A stretch of DNA of 36,139 nucleotides from Xenorhabdus kozodoii (GCF_002632875.1 NZ_NJCX01000030.1:1-36139); one strand, 5' to 3'. Numbered from the stretch's first letter, positions 18,610 through 28,282 are shown. The notes: a model not told the origin generated them from the letters alone. Made by a program: numbers and translations.

Positions 18610-18739
18610 AGACAAGCGTAGCGCGTCAGTTGGGTTTAAATATGTTGCATATCATGAAATAAAACCTAATTGATTGATTTTATTAAAAAATTAATATTAG
18701 GATGTATTGGTGTTTTGCGAGGAATTATTGGACAACATT

Positions 18740-18765
18740 AGGCGAATTCAACTCCGAAGTGCAAC
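18740..18765. repeat. IS30-family terminal inverted repeat (transposase 3' side)
   Basis: The 26 bases starting AGGCGAATTCAACT lie just past the transposase stop. A copy with 24 of 26 matches occurs in inverted orientation at 23412-23437, which identifies both as ends of the same kind of element. Confidence 0.65.
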
Positions 18766-19706
18766 ACCGCTTATATTCTTTAATTCGTTGAAAACAACTT
18801 GAGGTGTTTTAAAGCCTAAGCATTTTCGGGGACGGTTATTCAAGATATCTTGATAAGGTTGTAACTGCTCATCCGTGATCGTTCTCAAATCGGTTCCTTT
18901 AGGAATATATTGCCGAAGTAAACCATTAAAGTTCTCATTTAATCCACGTTCATAAGTGGAGTAAGGATGAGCAAAATAGGTATCGGCTTCCAACGCTTCC
19001 GCTATCTTTTTGTGTTCGCTAAATTCGCCACCATTGTCGAAAGTGAGGGTAAAACAATGCGTTTTGTAATCACTCAGCATTTCTATTATTGCCTGACTGA
19101 CCACGCTGGCCTCTTTTGACGGTACCTTTTTAATCAGATAAAGGCTACAGCGTTCTGCTAATGTGACGATAGCGTCTGTCCCCTGCTGGCCCAGAACAAG
19201 ATCCGCTTTCCAGTCACCCAAGCAGCTGCGTTCATCGATAATCGCGGGTCTTTCCTCAATTGAAACCGCATCCGGAATAGGTGTACGCTTACGTCCATTG
19301 CCTTTGTGATAACGCCGTTTACTTTGTCTCAGGCATCGCCATAAATTGCCTTTTCGCTGTTTGTCTTTGTAGGAATACTGATAAATCCACTCATGGCTCA
19401 CAAAAAAGGCGTATTCCTTACCCACTGCGCTTATCTGTTCGGGACTCCAGTGCTGATGTAGCGCCACTTCAACGAAAAAACGGTGTCTGCGTTAATAGCG
19501 TTGGTGCGGTGTTCTTGCGTTTTGCTTTGAGCCGACTCCGCCAAATAGCTATCGATGTCCTTGTTACGCCGAATTTCCCGGGAAACAGCTGATTTATGGA
19601 CACCGATCCGCCGGGCAATCTCGCTGAGACTGAATTCTTCTTTAAAAAAGATCTCGATCTGGTATTTTTGTTTCTCAGTTAGCTGCTGATATTTCATGCT
19701 ACTCAC
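18748..19706 (-). CDS. IS30-family transposase, in two frames (-1 shift)
   Basis: Two overlapping minus-strand frames encode one IS30-type transposase. Frame one (start 19706) holds the N-terminal helix-turn-helix, FSLSEIARRIGVHKSAVSRE. Frame two (to 18748) holds VALHQHWSPEQIS and the DDE catalytic core: D in GDWKADLVLG, D in TFDNGGEFSEH, E in LNENFNGLLRQYIP. They join near 19480, where the coding strand has six T residues. A -1 slip there gives VFFVEVALHQHWSPEQIS, matching the family. This is either a programmed frameshift or a one-base deletion that killed the gene. The terminal repeat on the 5' side is not next to the start codon (see 23412-23437). Confidence 0.8.
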
Positions 19707-19932
19707 ACTCGTCTTTGGTCGGACAAAATGAGTAGCTTATCTGCAGCTAACTCCCAGTCCAAGTTTCCTTTCGAATGTTCAGCAATTCTCAATGAACAAC
19801 TGCAAACTGAAATTTATAATTATATGAAATAAAAGTAAAAATATCGGTTCCCCCTATCTGAAATGGCACCAAATAGCGCGAAAACTTTTTTATTTTTTAC
19901 TCATAATATCATGTAAATAAAAGAAAAATTTT

Positions 19933-20197
19933 TTCATTGAGAATTGCTGAAATGTTCAGAGAATGCTTCCCTGAGTGCGTTGAAACTCAGCGATTTTTTT
20001 GCCTTCATCAAAGTTACCATGAGATCCCCCCAGAACTCGTAATTCAATACAGACTGTCGGACAGTGGTCGTTACCAAGAAAGAGCATACACGTTAAGGTG
20101 TGTCATTGCGCGGTTATACCAAATAGCGCGAACACTATTTTTAACGGGTTCCACAATATCATGTAAATCCGAGAAATTTTTTTCATTGAGAATTGCT
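19933..20197 (+). repeat. Duplicated terminal motif inside the IS left end
   Basis: TTCATTGAGAATTGCTG occurs at 19933-19949 and 20181-20197. Each copy is preceded by related DNA containing CAAATAGCGCGAA and ATATCATGTAAAT (19870 region and 20118 region). The stretch 19780-19949 alone has perfect 17-bp inverted ends and about 170 bp, and could be a MITE derived from the IS. No gene is visible in 19707-20205. Confidence 0.55.
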
Positions 20198-20976
20198 GTG
20201 AACATTTGTTGACATTTGACGATCCCCGGCAGCCGCATAAATGCGCGTATTCTCTGCATGATACGGTCATGAGTGCTTTCGCCTGCATGTATTTTCAGGA
20301 TTCGTCCTTAAAACAGTTTCAGGAGCGGCTGGAGAAGAAAAAGCACCAGCGCAGTAATTTGCAGACCCTGTTCGGCGTCCATCACATCCCCAAAGATGCC
20401 CAGATGCGCAATATTCTGGATGAACTGGATAGTGAATCGTTTTCAGCTATTTTTGCGGATTATTATGAACGCCTGCGGCGGCACAAACATCTGGAAAGTT
20501 ATCAGGTGCTGCCCGACATGGTGCTTTGCGTCATGGATAGCACCCAATATCACAGTTCAGGCAGTATTCATTGTGCCGGTTGCCTGCACAAAAGCCATCA
20601 GGAAGGGGAAGTCACTTACCAGCATGCCGTCTCGCAGGGGGCCATCATGCATCCGGAAAAACGTCAGGTTTTACCGGTCATGCCCGAAGCTATCCATAAC
20701 CACGATGGTGAGACCAAACAGGATTGTGAGACCAACGCGGCCAAGCGCTTTGTCCGGCATTTGAAACAAGCGCATCCCCAGCAGGTTTTTCTGCTGGGCG
20801 GCGATAGCCTGATGTCCCGCCAACCCTTGATAGAAGAGGCACTCGGGCAGGGAATGCATATCCTGTTTACAGCGAAATGCAGTGATCATGTGTACATGTA
20901 TGAGTGGCTGGATGCGTTTAAGGCGCTTCCCTCGCGGGAGTCCATTGATAAAACAGGAAAAACCCACCGCTTCCGC

Positions 20977-22215
20977 TTAAGCACGAGCGGTTCTTTTTTT
21001 ATAAGGATAACGGGATGTTTTACAAAGCACTTGCCTTGGAACCGATGGCCGTTTTCGCTTTTGGGGTAAGATCAGCCGCTTACCACTTTCCCTGAGGGCT
21101 TTTAATTTTTGGGGTATCGTGCCCGGACTGCGTCCTGAACACCATAAAAATTCATCCTGTATCAACCGTAACACATTGATAAAGCTTATCCGAAGCGGTT
21201 CAACACGGTAGGCCTTTGCCATCCGACTCATCTCCAACCGAACCAGGTTGTAGGCAATCAGTATGCCCCATAATTCCTGATAGATCCCTACTCGTGTCTG
21301 GCTTCTCAGCAAAGCGATATTATTGAGCTGCCTTTGTTTCAGTTCACCATAGCCTTCTTCGGTTTCCCATCGTTCCCAGTACACGCTCAGGATCTCTTTA
21401 AGAGGATATGTCACCGGACATTCCATGGAGGTTATAAATCCTTTAATTTCGCCGTTGGGTTCCGGGATCAGGATCAGGCGCGCCCGCCAGGTCTTTTCAA
21501 GGTGAGGATACATTTTCCGGGCTTGGGGAGACACCGGCATCTCGATGAATTTGTCATAAGCACTGTATTCCTGAATGACGTCATAACGCATTTTGCTTTT
21601 TATTGGGGTGAGCCAATGGGTATTTTTGCTGGTACCCTGCCAGGCCTGAAATAACTCCGCAGAAAGAAAGCCCCGATCAAACAACGTCAGGGTATTTTCG
21701 GGGACAGACCCCACTAATTGTTGGGCGTAGCTAATCTCACTTTGGGTGATGGGGCCAAATGCCACATCAGAGATCAGGTGTGTCCGGGCGGACATCAGGG
21801 TCACCGCCAACACCGAGGGAAACGTCGCTTTGCCGGAGGCATAACCCAGCTGTTGGTTATCGCCGGTGTCAGGCACTTTAAACTGAGTGCCATCCACGCA
21901 TAAGATTTTCAGGCCACACGTCGCATAATTTGCCTCTTCTTTTTCCCATTCGGTGGCGGTGGTATGAAAAAGGTGTCGTAAGGGCTCAACCCCAATGCGA
22001 TACCGGGCTTTTGAGATACTGCTTGATGCCAATAACGGCAGTTCCCCTTTCGCATCAGGAAACGCCAAATCTAATTTGTCGCAAACCTCATTGATAGAAC
22101 GATTTCTCATGAGACCGATGCCCAGCACTAACCAGACGGCTTGTTCAGCGGGAAATCGACGTTTTCGCACGGTGGCTCGCCCTGTTTCTTTAACGGCTTC
22201 AGTCACCCATTCCAT
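20977..22215 (-). CDS. IS4-family transposase
   Basis: A 412-residue transposase with the IS4-group architecture: N-terminal RKRRFPAEQAVWLVLGIGL, first Asp in LKILCVDGTQFKVPDT, second in NTLTLFDRGFLS, and the YREK-type block YWERWETEEGYGELKQRQ with the catalytic Glu. All key residues are present, so it may be active. The stop codon lies at the extreme end of the element: its last base comes from the target duplication. The insertion inactivates the surrounding transposase gene. Confidence 0.88.
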   Translation of the reverse strand: MEWVTEAVKETGRATVRKRRFPAEQAVWLVLGIGLMRNRSINEVCDKLDLAFPDAKGELPLLASSSISKARYRIGVEPLRHLFHTTATEWEKEEANYATCGLKILCVDGTQFKVPDTGDNQQLGYASGKATFPSVLAVTLMSARTHLISDVAFGPITQSEISYAQQLVGSVPENTLTLFDRGFLSAELFQAWQGTSKNTHWLTPIKSKMRYDVIQEYSAYDKFIEMPVSPQARKMYPHLEKTWRARLILIPEPNGEIKGFITSMECPVTYPLKEILSVYWERWETEEGYGELKQRQLNNIALLRSQTRVGIYQELWGILIAYNLVRLEMSRMAKAYRVEPLRISFINVLRLIQDEFLWCSGRSPGTIPQKLKALRESGKRLILPQKRKRPSVPRQVLCKTSRYPYKKRTARA

Positions 22216-22370
22216 TGGAATGTTTTAACTAAACGCATCCATGGAGACCGGGTAATTCAATGCCGCAGTGGCTTGAAGTTCACGAGAAAATTCAGACATA
22301 AAAAATCGGCCTTAGGCAATCATCGAAGGCCGATTATGCTTATCTTAATTTACTTAAGCGAGCGGTATTA
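20978..22370. mobile_element. IS4-family insertion sequence (about 1.39 kb)
   Basis: The element is flanked by the 11-bp direct repeat CCGCTTCCGCT at 20967-20977 and 22371-22381, the target duplication size expected of the IS4 group. The right end reads inward TAATACCGCTCGCTTAAG, much like the IS4 terminus. The left end (TAAGCACGAGCGGTT) is an imperfect partner. It carries one intact transposase on the minus strand. Confidence 0.85.
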
Positions 22371-22866
22371 CCGCTTCCGCTGGCAGAACGGTATCCCACT
22401 GCATGGTGGTGCTAAAGCGATAACAGTCAATTATATGGAATATCAACAGATTAACCCGGATAGCAGGATCACCTACCGGGGCGGCTGGGTGACGGATATC
22501 GACGTCAGTCGGGAAAATGTGAGGACGTTAGCCCGGACAGGCCGTTGCCGATGGAAAATTGAAAATGAGTGTTTTAACAGCCTGAAAAATCAGGGTTACG
22601 AGTTAACACATAATTATGGACACGGGCAAAAACACCTGAGCTATAACATGTATTTACTGACGTTATTGGCCTTTTTTTATCACCAGATCTTCGAACTGAC
22701 GGATGGCATGTATCAGGCTTGCCGACGATCTTATGGTTCGAAGCGGCATTTATGGGAGAATTTTCGAGCCACTATCCGGATGCTGGTAGCGGAAAGCTGG
22801 GCAATGCTGATGGACTTATTACTGAATGAAGATGATTATGAAGTGAGTGCAATCAAAAAAATCTGA

Positions 22867-23716
22867 ATCACCCTGCCGATATTATTATGCGCTTTGAGAC
22901 GTAGACTTTGTTGCGCCCAAGTACGACAGACGATACCCCCATTTCGATGCAGAATTCATCATGTAGTCTTTAATCACAGAAAAGTCGGGGATCCCTCTGT
23001 TTGTCACTCGGTTCACTGAGAATTGCTGATCTTATATATTTTCTCTTTGGCATTGTATCATTTTAATATTATAATTAAATTAATAGTGATTGATCCTTAT
23101 AGTAATCAATAAATCAAATGCATAATATATTATATTTATAAAAATTATACATATATTTAAAAATTGTATATATGAAAATTATTGGCATTTTATGCTGATT
23201 TTATTAATTTAAATATTATTTAAGCAGGGTTTATATTTTTTAATTGCTTTTCTTTGGGTAATTATTCTTTTTTTTATTTATTAAAAACCATTAGATGCGA
23301 ATTAATTGTTGCATGCATTTTTTTGTAGTGATAATTTAATTTCATCTTATGCATAAATATAGGGTTAACATTTATTGATAATATGAAATATATCTAAATT
23401 ATATAGGCGACGTTGCACTTCTAAGTTGAATTCGCCTCTTTTTATAAAGATGATTTAATCAAATTAAAATAATTTAATTTAATTACCATCCACTATGGGT
23501 AAATATATTTCATATCGTTATCTTTATTGTGGCATTTAATTAAATACTGGGTAAGCAAGGCCAGTGCTTATATTTATTTAATACCGATATATCTATAAAT
23601 AACCTTATTTTAAATAGAATTTATTATTTTAATAAAATTATTTATGGAATATTAATTAGGTGAAATTTAAATAGTATACTTTAAACATATTTTTGCTAAT
23701 AAAATAGGTGAATTCA
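22867..23716. other. AT-rich gap before the biosynthetic operon
   Basis: No gene is visible. It contains the right end of the DDE element (23011-23028) and the second IS30-type terminal repeat (23412-23437). The last 250 bases are extremely AT-rich and must hold the promoter of the operon that starts at 23717. TATACT at 23675-23680 is a possible -10 box, without a convincing -35. Confidence 0.45.
23412..23437. repeat. Second IS30-type terminal inverted repeat
   Basis: The reverse complement matches the 26-bp end at 18740-18765 at 24 positions and faces it. Together they enclose 4.7 kb of nested insertion sequences, ending 280 bases before the biosynthetic operon. Either it is the displaced second end of the IS30 element at 18740, or a relic of another copy. 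Confidence 0.65.
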
Positions 23717-24694
23717 ATGAGTGAGATTATTTGGTCTAAAGACATTCATATTGGACTAGGGTGTATGGGTATGAGCCAATGGTATGGTTCAACAAATGAT
23801 ATGGAATCGTCTGCTACAATTTTAGAAGCACTCGAGCAAGGTGTTCGGTATCTCGATACAGCAGAAGTATATGGGCCTTATACAAATGAAGAGCTTATAG
23901 GAAAAACTCTATTAGGCCGCCGGCAGGATGCTTTTATTGCTACAAAATTTGGCTTTCCAATGATCAAGTCGGATGGTACGCAAATCCCTCCAGATAGTTC
24001 TGCCGCTAACATTAGAAAATCGGTCGAAAATAGCCTTACACGCCTGAAAACAGACTATATTGATCTTCTATATCAACACCGAATTGATCCTAACATTCCT
24101 ATTGAAGATGTAGTAGGAACAATGTCTGAACTTGTTTGCGAAGGAAAAGTTCGATATATAGGCCTTTGTGAAGTTGGTGTAGATACATTACGTCGTGCTC
24201 ATGCTACACACCCACTGACTGCAGTTCAAGCTGAATACTCAATTTGGGAGCGTAATCTGGAGCATGATGTCATACCTGTAGCAGCAGAGCTAGGGATCAG
24301 TGTAGTTGCCTTTTGTCCTTTGGGAAGAGGCTTTTTGACAAGTAATTCTCCTGTGCCTGATATGTTGGATAACCAAGACTTTCGCCGCCTAGATCCACGA
24401 TTTGAACATGGTAACTATTTAAGGAACCAAATATTTGTTGACGTAGTTAAGAAACATGCATCAAAGCTGAATATCACACCTGCACAATTAGCACTTGCAT
24501 GGATTATGGCACAAAAACATCATATTGTTCCTATACCTGGCACTAAACGTAGAACCTATTTAAGAGAAAATATTGCGTCACGTCAGATCTCATTATCATC
24601 AGAAGAATTGAAAGCTTTCGATAAAGAACTTGATTCTTTGAGTGTTTCTGGAGATAGATATAATTCTGCAATGAAAAAATATATTGACAGATAA
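23717..24694 (+). CDS. Aldo/keto reductase
   Basis: An NADPH-dependent aldehyde/ketone reductase of 325 residues with TIM-barrel fold, closest in pattern to the AKR12/13 type. The catalytic tetrad is visible: D47 and Y52 (YLDTAEVYG), K77 (IATKFGF) and H121 (LLYQHRID). The cofactor region is PIPGTKRRTYLRENI near the C-terminus. A GTG at 23708 lies in frame, but it forms part of the TAGGTG ribosome site for the ATG at 23717, which I take as the start. First gene of the operon, 17 bases before the GH3-type gene. Likely role: reduction of a carbonyl intermediate of the product made by this cluster (inference). Confidence 0.88.
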   Translation: MSEIIWSKDIHIGLGCMGMSQWYGSTNDMESSATILEALEQGVRYLDTAEVYGPYTNEELIGKTLLGRRQDAFIATKFGFPMIKSDGTQIPPDSSAANIRKSVENSLTRLKTDYIDLLYQHRIDPNIPIEDVVGTMSELVCEGKVRYIGLCEVGVDTLRRAHATHPLTAVQAEYSIWERNLEHDVIPVAAELGISVVAFCPLGRGFLTSNSPVPDMLDNQDFRRLDPRFEHGNYLRNQIFVDVVKKHASKLNITPAQLALAWIMAQKHHIVPIPGTKRRTYLRENIASRQISLSSEELKAFDKELDSLSVSGDRYNSAMKKYIDR

Positions 24695-24711
24695 TAAAAG
24701 AGATAATAGTT

Positions 24712-26352
24712 ATGAATTTATATGATGAAAGCCTTAAATCTTTATTTAAAAGAAGAACTGAATTTTTCAAAAATGAGTTTATTGAAAAAATACAAGACCC
24801 TTTAGCTGCGCAGAAAGAAGTTCTTAGTGATCTTGCTGATATCACACGTGATGCTGATTTTTGGCAAGAAAAAAAAGCAAACCTTTCAAGTCTTGAAGAA
24901 TTTAAAAAAAGCGTACCTATTTCTTCATATGGGTATTTTGAAGAGGCAATTAAAAAAGAAATTATTACTAAAGGTGGCATTATTACTAATAGCCCTGTTA
25001 TCCGTTGGTTAAAAACGAGTGGTACTACGGGAAACCCTAAATATATTCCTTATACCTACCATTGGATGCAAAAATATCGCATTCCAGCCATGTATACTAT
25101 GTGGGATACTTTTATTAATGCGTGTCCACATATTTTACTACAAAAATATTCTGTGCTTGATACGCAGACAACAAGAGAAGCTGTACAACCGAGTGTGTGT
25201 GGACTATCTCATCAATCAATAAGTAATAGATATCCGCGTATTAATGATAATGATTGGACACCTCCTTGGAATAGTGAACCTTGGTATAATGAAAATATGC
25301 CAAGTGATCATGATGGCCGGAGTTATGCAAGACTCCGTTACTTTTTAGAAAAAGATTTAAGAGCAATAACTGCCATTAATCCTAGCATGATTCTTTCATT
25401 ATATGACAAGTTAAATACATTTAAAGATTCACTAGTTAGAGATATTTATGATGGGACTTTACAAGGTGAAAAATGTAATAACTTTTCGCCTGATCATCAG
25501 ATGGCTAAAAAAATCGAAAATATATTTTCAAAAAATAATTTCACATTATGTGATGTTTGGCCTAAATTAAGTTTCTATTCGTGCTGGACATCTGCTGGTG
25601 CATCATATTATCTGACTCGTTTAGATGACATAATTCCTGAGGCTACCATTGTTCCATTTATGACATGTGGTACAGAAGGAGTGACAACAATTCCTATATG
25701 TCCAGATATAGAATCGCAACCGTTGGCTATTAACCAAGCTGTTTTTGAATTTATCCCAGCTGAAATAGACCCTGAAAAATGGCTAGGTAAATACGAGCAA
25801 AATACACTATCCCCCATGGAATTAGAACCAGGAAAACGTTATCACATTATTATGTCTCAGGCACATGGATTACTGCGTATGTGGACTGGGGATATTTTTG
25901 AAGTTACAGAGGTAACACCTGAAGGAACGCCGTGGATGTTTTTTGTTGAACGTTATGGTGTATTTAATTCTTTCACTGGAGAAAAATTGACTCATCAGGA
26001 TCTTTCTGTTTCATTTGAAAAAACATTTAAGACGCATGAAGGTCAGAAAATGCCTTATCTGATTGCTCCTAAATGGGATGCCATTCCTTACTATATTTCT
26101 GTGGTTGAATCATTACGAGGGATAGATGCGGAGGTATTCGCTAAACAACTTGATAAAGAAATTGCTACTGTAAATATTGAGTATGCATCAAAACGGGATA
26201 GTGGCAGGCTTGCAGCTCCTAAAGTTTTTGTATGTCCGCCAGATACATTAAGACAATATTTTGAACATGGAAGAAATGCAAAGAATGGCAACCAACACAA
26301 ATTTAAACATCATCAAACTGATAGCTCTATTGTAGAAAGTTTTTGGAAATAA
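24712..26352 (+). CDS. GH3-family acyl-acid amido synthetase
   Basis: A 546-residue member of the GH3 (auxin-responsive promoter) family, part of the adenylate-forming superfamily. GH3 enzymes activate a carboxylic acid with ATP and join it to an amine, usually an amino acid. The ATP-binding loop is KTSGTTGNPKYIPYT at 101-115. FMTCGTEG at about 320 lies where the second nucleotide motif is expected, and HGLLRMWTGDIFEVTEV matches the GH3 core before the C-terminal domain. Length is normal for bacterial members. It has no carrier-protein domain. It is the best candidate for amide-bond formation in the pathway. The ORF is very AT-rich compared with the backbone. The next gene starts 5 bases after its stop. 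Confidence 0.85.
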   Translation: MNLYDESLKSLFKRRTEFFKNEFIEKIQDPLAAQKEVLSDLADITRDADFWQEKKANLSSLEEFKKSVPISSYGYFEEAIKKEIITKGGIITNSPVIRWLKTSGTTGNPKYIPYTYHWMQKYRIPAMYTMWDTFINACPHILLQKYSVLDTQTTREAVQPSVCGLSHQSISNRYPRINDNDWTPPWNSEPWYNENMPSDHDGRSYARLRYFLEKDLRAITAINPSMILSLYDKLNTFKDSLVRDIYDGTLQGEKCNNFSPDHQMAKKIENIFSKNNFTLCDVWPKLSFYSCWTSAGASYYLTRLDDIIPEATIVPFMTCGTEGVTTIPICPDIESQPLAINQAVFEFIPAEIDPEKWLGKYEQNTLSPMELEPGKRYHIIMSQAHGLLRMWTGDIFEVTEVTPEGTPWMFFVERYGVFNSFTGEKLTHQDLSVSFEKTFKTHEGQKMPYLIAPKWDAIPYYISVVESLRGIDAEVFAKQLDKEIATVNIEYASKRDSGRLAAPKVFVCPPDTLRQYFEHGRNAKNGNQHKFKHHQTDSSIVESFWK

Positions 26353-26357
26353 ATGCT

Positions 26358-27212
26358 ATGTATGACAATAAAAATATCACAAAAAAAATTACACGTCTTT
26401 ATGATGGCGATCTGATAATTCATAGTTGGATTCCTAATTCAATTGAGGCAATTATCATATATGTACATGGATTACAGAGCCATGCATCTTGGTCATGGGA
26501 GTTTGCATTAGATTTTGCACAGGAAAATACATTATTTATATGTATGGATAGACCTGGGAGTGGAATGAATATTGAGCCACATGATGAATTTCCTTCCGCA
26601 GATAGAATTGTATCTTTATATAAAAGTCTTTTTGAATATGTATTTTCTCTTTATCCTAATATACCTGTAATTGCAGTTGGGCATTGTCTAGGTGGCTCTA
26701 TACTAACAGCTACATTAGCACAACACCCATCTTTATTGAAAGGATTGCAGTCTATATCTATAGTCTCATCCTGGTTGGGTAGAATGAATACATCTTTAAA
26801 TAAGCATGAGCTACAATCCATATTGAATAATGATAGTAATGATTTATGGGATGTTGGAATTCTACCTGAGGATTTCTCTTCAAATTCTAATTACCAAGAT
26901 TTTATACGGCAAGATCCTTTAGCAATTCGTAAAATAAAATCTCGCACTAGGAAAAATATTTTAGCTCTAGAGGAAAAATATATTTATCTTAACTATCCGT
27001 TAACAGAAGTTAAATCACAATATATTTCATCTTATGGAGACCGTGTTATTGATACTAAATTGGCAGTAGAAGAATACATAAAATATTATGGTAAGGAAGG
27101 AACAATACATTTATTGGGGTCAGTAGATCACTATATCCCTTTTACTAAATATCGCCGGCAATTAGCTAATATGGTTTTGAATATGCTTCATGATGTTGAG
27201 ACTGTTGTATGA
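26358..27212 (+). CDS. Alpha/beta hydrolase with a cysteine nucleophile
   Basis: A 284-residue single-domain alpha/beta hydrolase of the Hydrolase_4/monoacylglycerol-lipase pattern: IIYVHGLQSHASWSW (oxyanion region, 33-47), then the nucleophile elbow GHCLGGS with Cys110 where most relatives have Ser. The acid is probably the Asp of SYGDRVID and the base the His of GSVDHYIPF. Gly-x-Cys-x-Gly elbows are known in dienelactone hydrolase, PHA synthases and some thioesterases, and favour acyl transfer or lactone chemistry. A TTG at 26343 overlaps the GH3 gene. I prefer the ATG at 26358, with GGAA nine bases upstream. Its stop overlaps the next start (ATGA). Confidence 0.82.
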   Translation: MYDNKNITKKITRLYDGDLIIHSWIPNSIEAIIIYVHGLQSHASWSWEFALDFAQENTLFICMDRPGSGMNIEPHDEFPSADRIVSLYKSLFEYVFSLYPNIPVIAVGHCLGGSILTATLAQHPSLLKGLQSISIVSSWLGRMNTSLNKHELQSILNNDSNDLWDVGILPEDFSSNSNYQDFIRQDPLAIRKIKSRTRKNILALEEKYIYLNYPLTEVKSQYISSYGDRVIDTKLAVEEYIKYYGKEGTIHLLGSVDHYIPFTKYRRQLANMVLNMLHDVETVV

Positions 27213-28282
27213 CTATAGCAAATGCATTTGTCCATAACGTACAAGAAAAAATGGCTGTTCCTTTTAAACATTCTAGCTTTGCTCGTTGGTCAAGTGAATC
27301 TATCGTCCTTGAATTAAATGTAGATGGTGTAACAGGTTACGGGGAGTGTGCTCCCCGTCAATATGTTACAGGGGAATCAATTGATGCAGTTCATCAGGTA
27401 TTAACTTCTTGGATAAAAAAGAGACTAATGTGTGTAGCGCATTTTTTAGTATCTGGAGTACCTTTTGATGAAGTATTAGCTCATGAATTCAGCTTTATTA
27501 TAGATGTAGCTCCTAATGCTTGCTGTGCCATTGAACTAGCCATAATGGACTGGTTAGAAAAAAGAACAAGAACACCTTTAGGTCCAAAAGCGGTTGTCGA
27601 TAGTGCACCCTTTGTCCCAGTCCTTGACAGTTACGGGCGTTGGAATGCATCCGATAGTGTAATTGCTAAGGCCCCATTGGTTAAATTGAAATTGGCGGAT
27701 ACCCTAGAGGAAACCTGTAAAAGGATTTCTGTAGTACGTAAACAAACATCAGCTACTGTGCTTGTTGATGCTAATAATGCTTGGTCAAAAAAAGAGATAT
27801 CTGCTGTTGTACCATATTGTATGGATGCAGGTGCAGAATGGTTTGAAGAACCTTGTATGGTACGAGATTATCAGACTTTACGAGAGATTCGCACTTATGG
27901 AGCTAAAGTATTACTTGATGAATCCGTACAAAATGAAAACGATGTTATAGCCGCTCTTGATGCTGAAGCTGTTGATGGTATTAACATTCGTATTGCAAAA
28001 TGTGGTGGACTTTCTTGTGCTGGTAGGATTGCGAATCTGGCTAAAACAAAAGGATTGGCGCGTTATTATGGTGTTCAAGTTGCTGAAGTAGGTACATTGA
28101 TCACTGCAGGACGCATACTTGCATTATCAGACTATCAACCTTTAGGTGTCGAAGCTGGGCAGTCTGATCTTTTCTTCAATTCAGATACTCTCTGGGTAAC
28201 TAATCCAGCTTTATCTCGTGATAGAGGGATAATTACTCGCACACATAACGATCAATTAAATGGCCGGAATCCTAAATCATGA
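27209..28282 (+). CDS. Enolase-superfamily enzyme, muconate-lactonizing (MLE) subgroup
   Basis: A 357-residue barrel enzyme that abstracts a proton alpha to a carboxylate. Catalytic pair K161 (KLKLA, with K159) and K264 (RIAKCGG) face the substrate. Metal ligands are D187 (VDANNAW), E213 (FEEP) and D237 (LLDES). Lysines on both sides place it in the MLE subgroup, which includes muconate cycloisomerase, o-succinylbenzoate synthase, N-acylamino-acid racemase and dipeptide epimerase. The N-terminal capping domain with GYGECAPRQYVTGES is complete. In a cluster that makes an amide, a racemase/epimerase or beta-elimination step is plausible. Start and stop overlap both neighbours by four bases. Confidence 0.85.
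   Translation: MTIANAFVHNVQEKMAVPFKHSSFARWSSESIVLELNVDGVTGYGECAPRQYVTGESIDAVHQVLTSWIKKRLMCVAHFLVSGVPFDEVLAHEFSFIIDVAPNACCAIELAIMDWLEKRTRTPLGPKAVVDSAPFVPVLDSYGRWNASDSVIAKAPLVKLKLADTLEETCKRISVVRKQTSATVLVDANNAWSKKEISAVVPYCMDAGAEWFEEPCMVRDYQTLREIRTYGAKVLLDESVQNENDVIAALDAEAVDGINIRIAKCGGLSCAGRIANLAKTKGLARYYGVQVAEVGTLITAGRILALSDYQPLGVEAGQSDLFFNSDTLWVTNPALSRDRGIITRTHNDQLNGRNPKS

Larger units (their letters stand above)
20206..22866 (+). pseudogene. DDE transposase (IS4 superfamily, ISNCY-like), disrupted by IS insertion
   Basis: The left part (20206-20976) has the first catalytic Asp region VLCVMDSTQYHS and the second near FLLGGDSLMSRQ. The right part (22381-22866) has RCRWKIENECFNSLKNQGYE, the E-containing signature of this DDE group, and HNYGHGQKHLS. 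Removing the inserted element and one copy of the target duplication rejoins the frame exactly at KTHRF-RWQNGIPLHG, giving about 418 residues. The only start for the left frame is TTG at 20206, so a few N-terminal codons may be missing. The family name is tentative. Confidence 0.75.
19780..23028. mobile_element. DDE insertion sequence interrupted by an IS4-family element
   Basis: The 18-bp repeat at 19780-19797 (CAGCAATTCTCAATGAAC) is mirrored at 23011-23028 with one mismatch. Between them lies a DDE transposase gene (20206-20976 plus 22381-22866) that an IS4-type element has split. The ends are assigned from the inverted repeats; no clear target duplication was seen. Extra direct copies of the terminal motif at 19933-19949 and 20181-20197 show internal duplication at the left end. 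Confidence 0.6.

Noticed and set aside
18465-18662. 65-codon frame after the split primase
   Set aside because: Its sequence is just the translation of tandem iterons (GEQGEQ) and the 44-bp palindrome.
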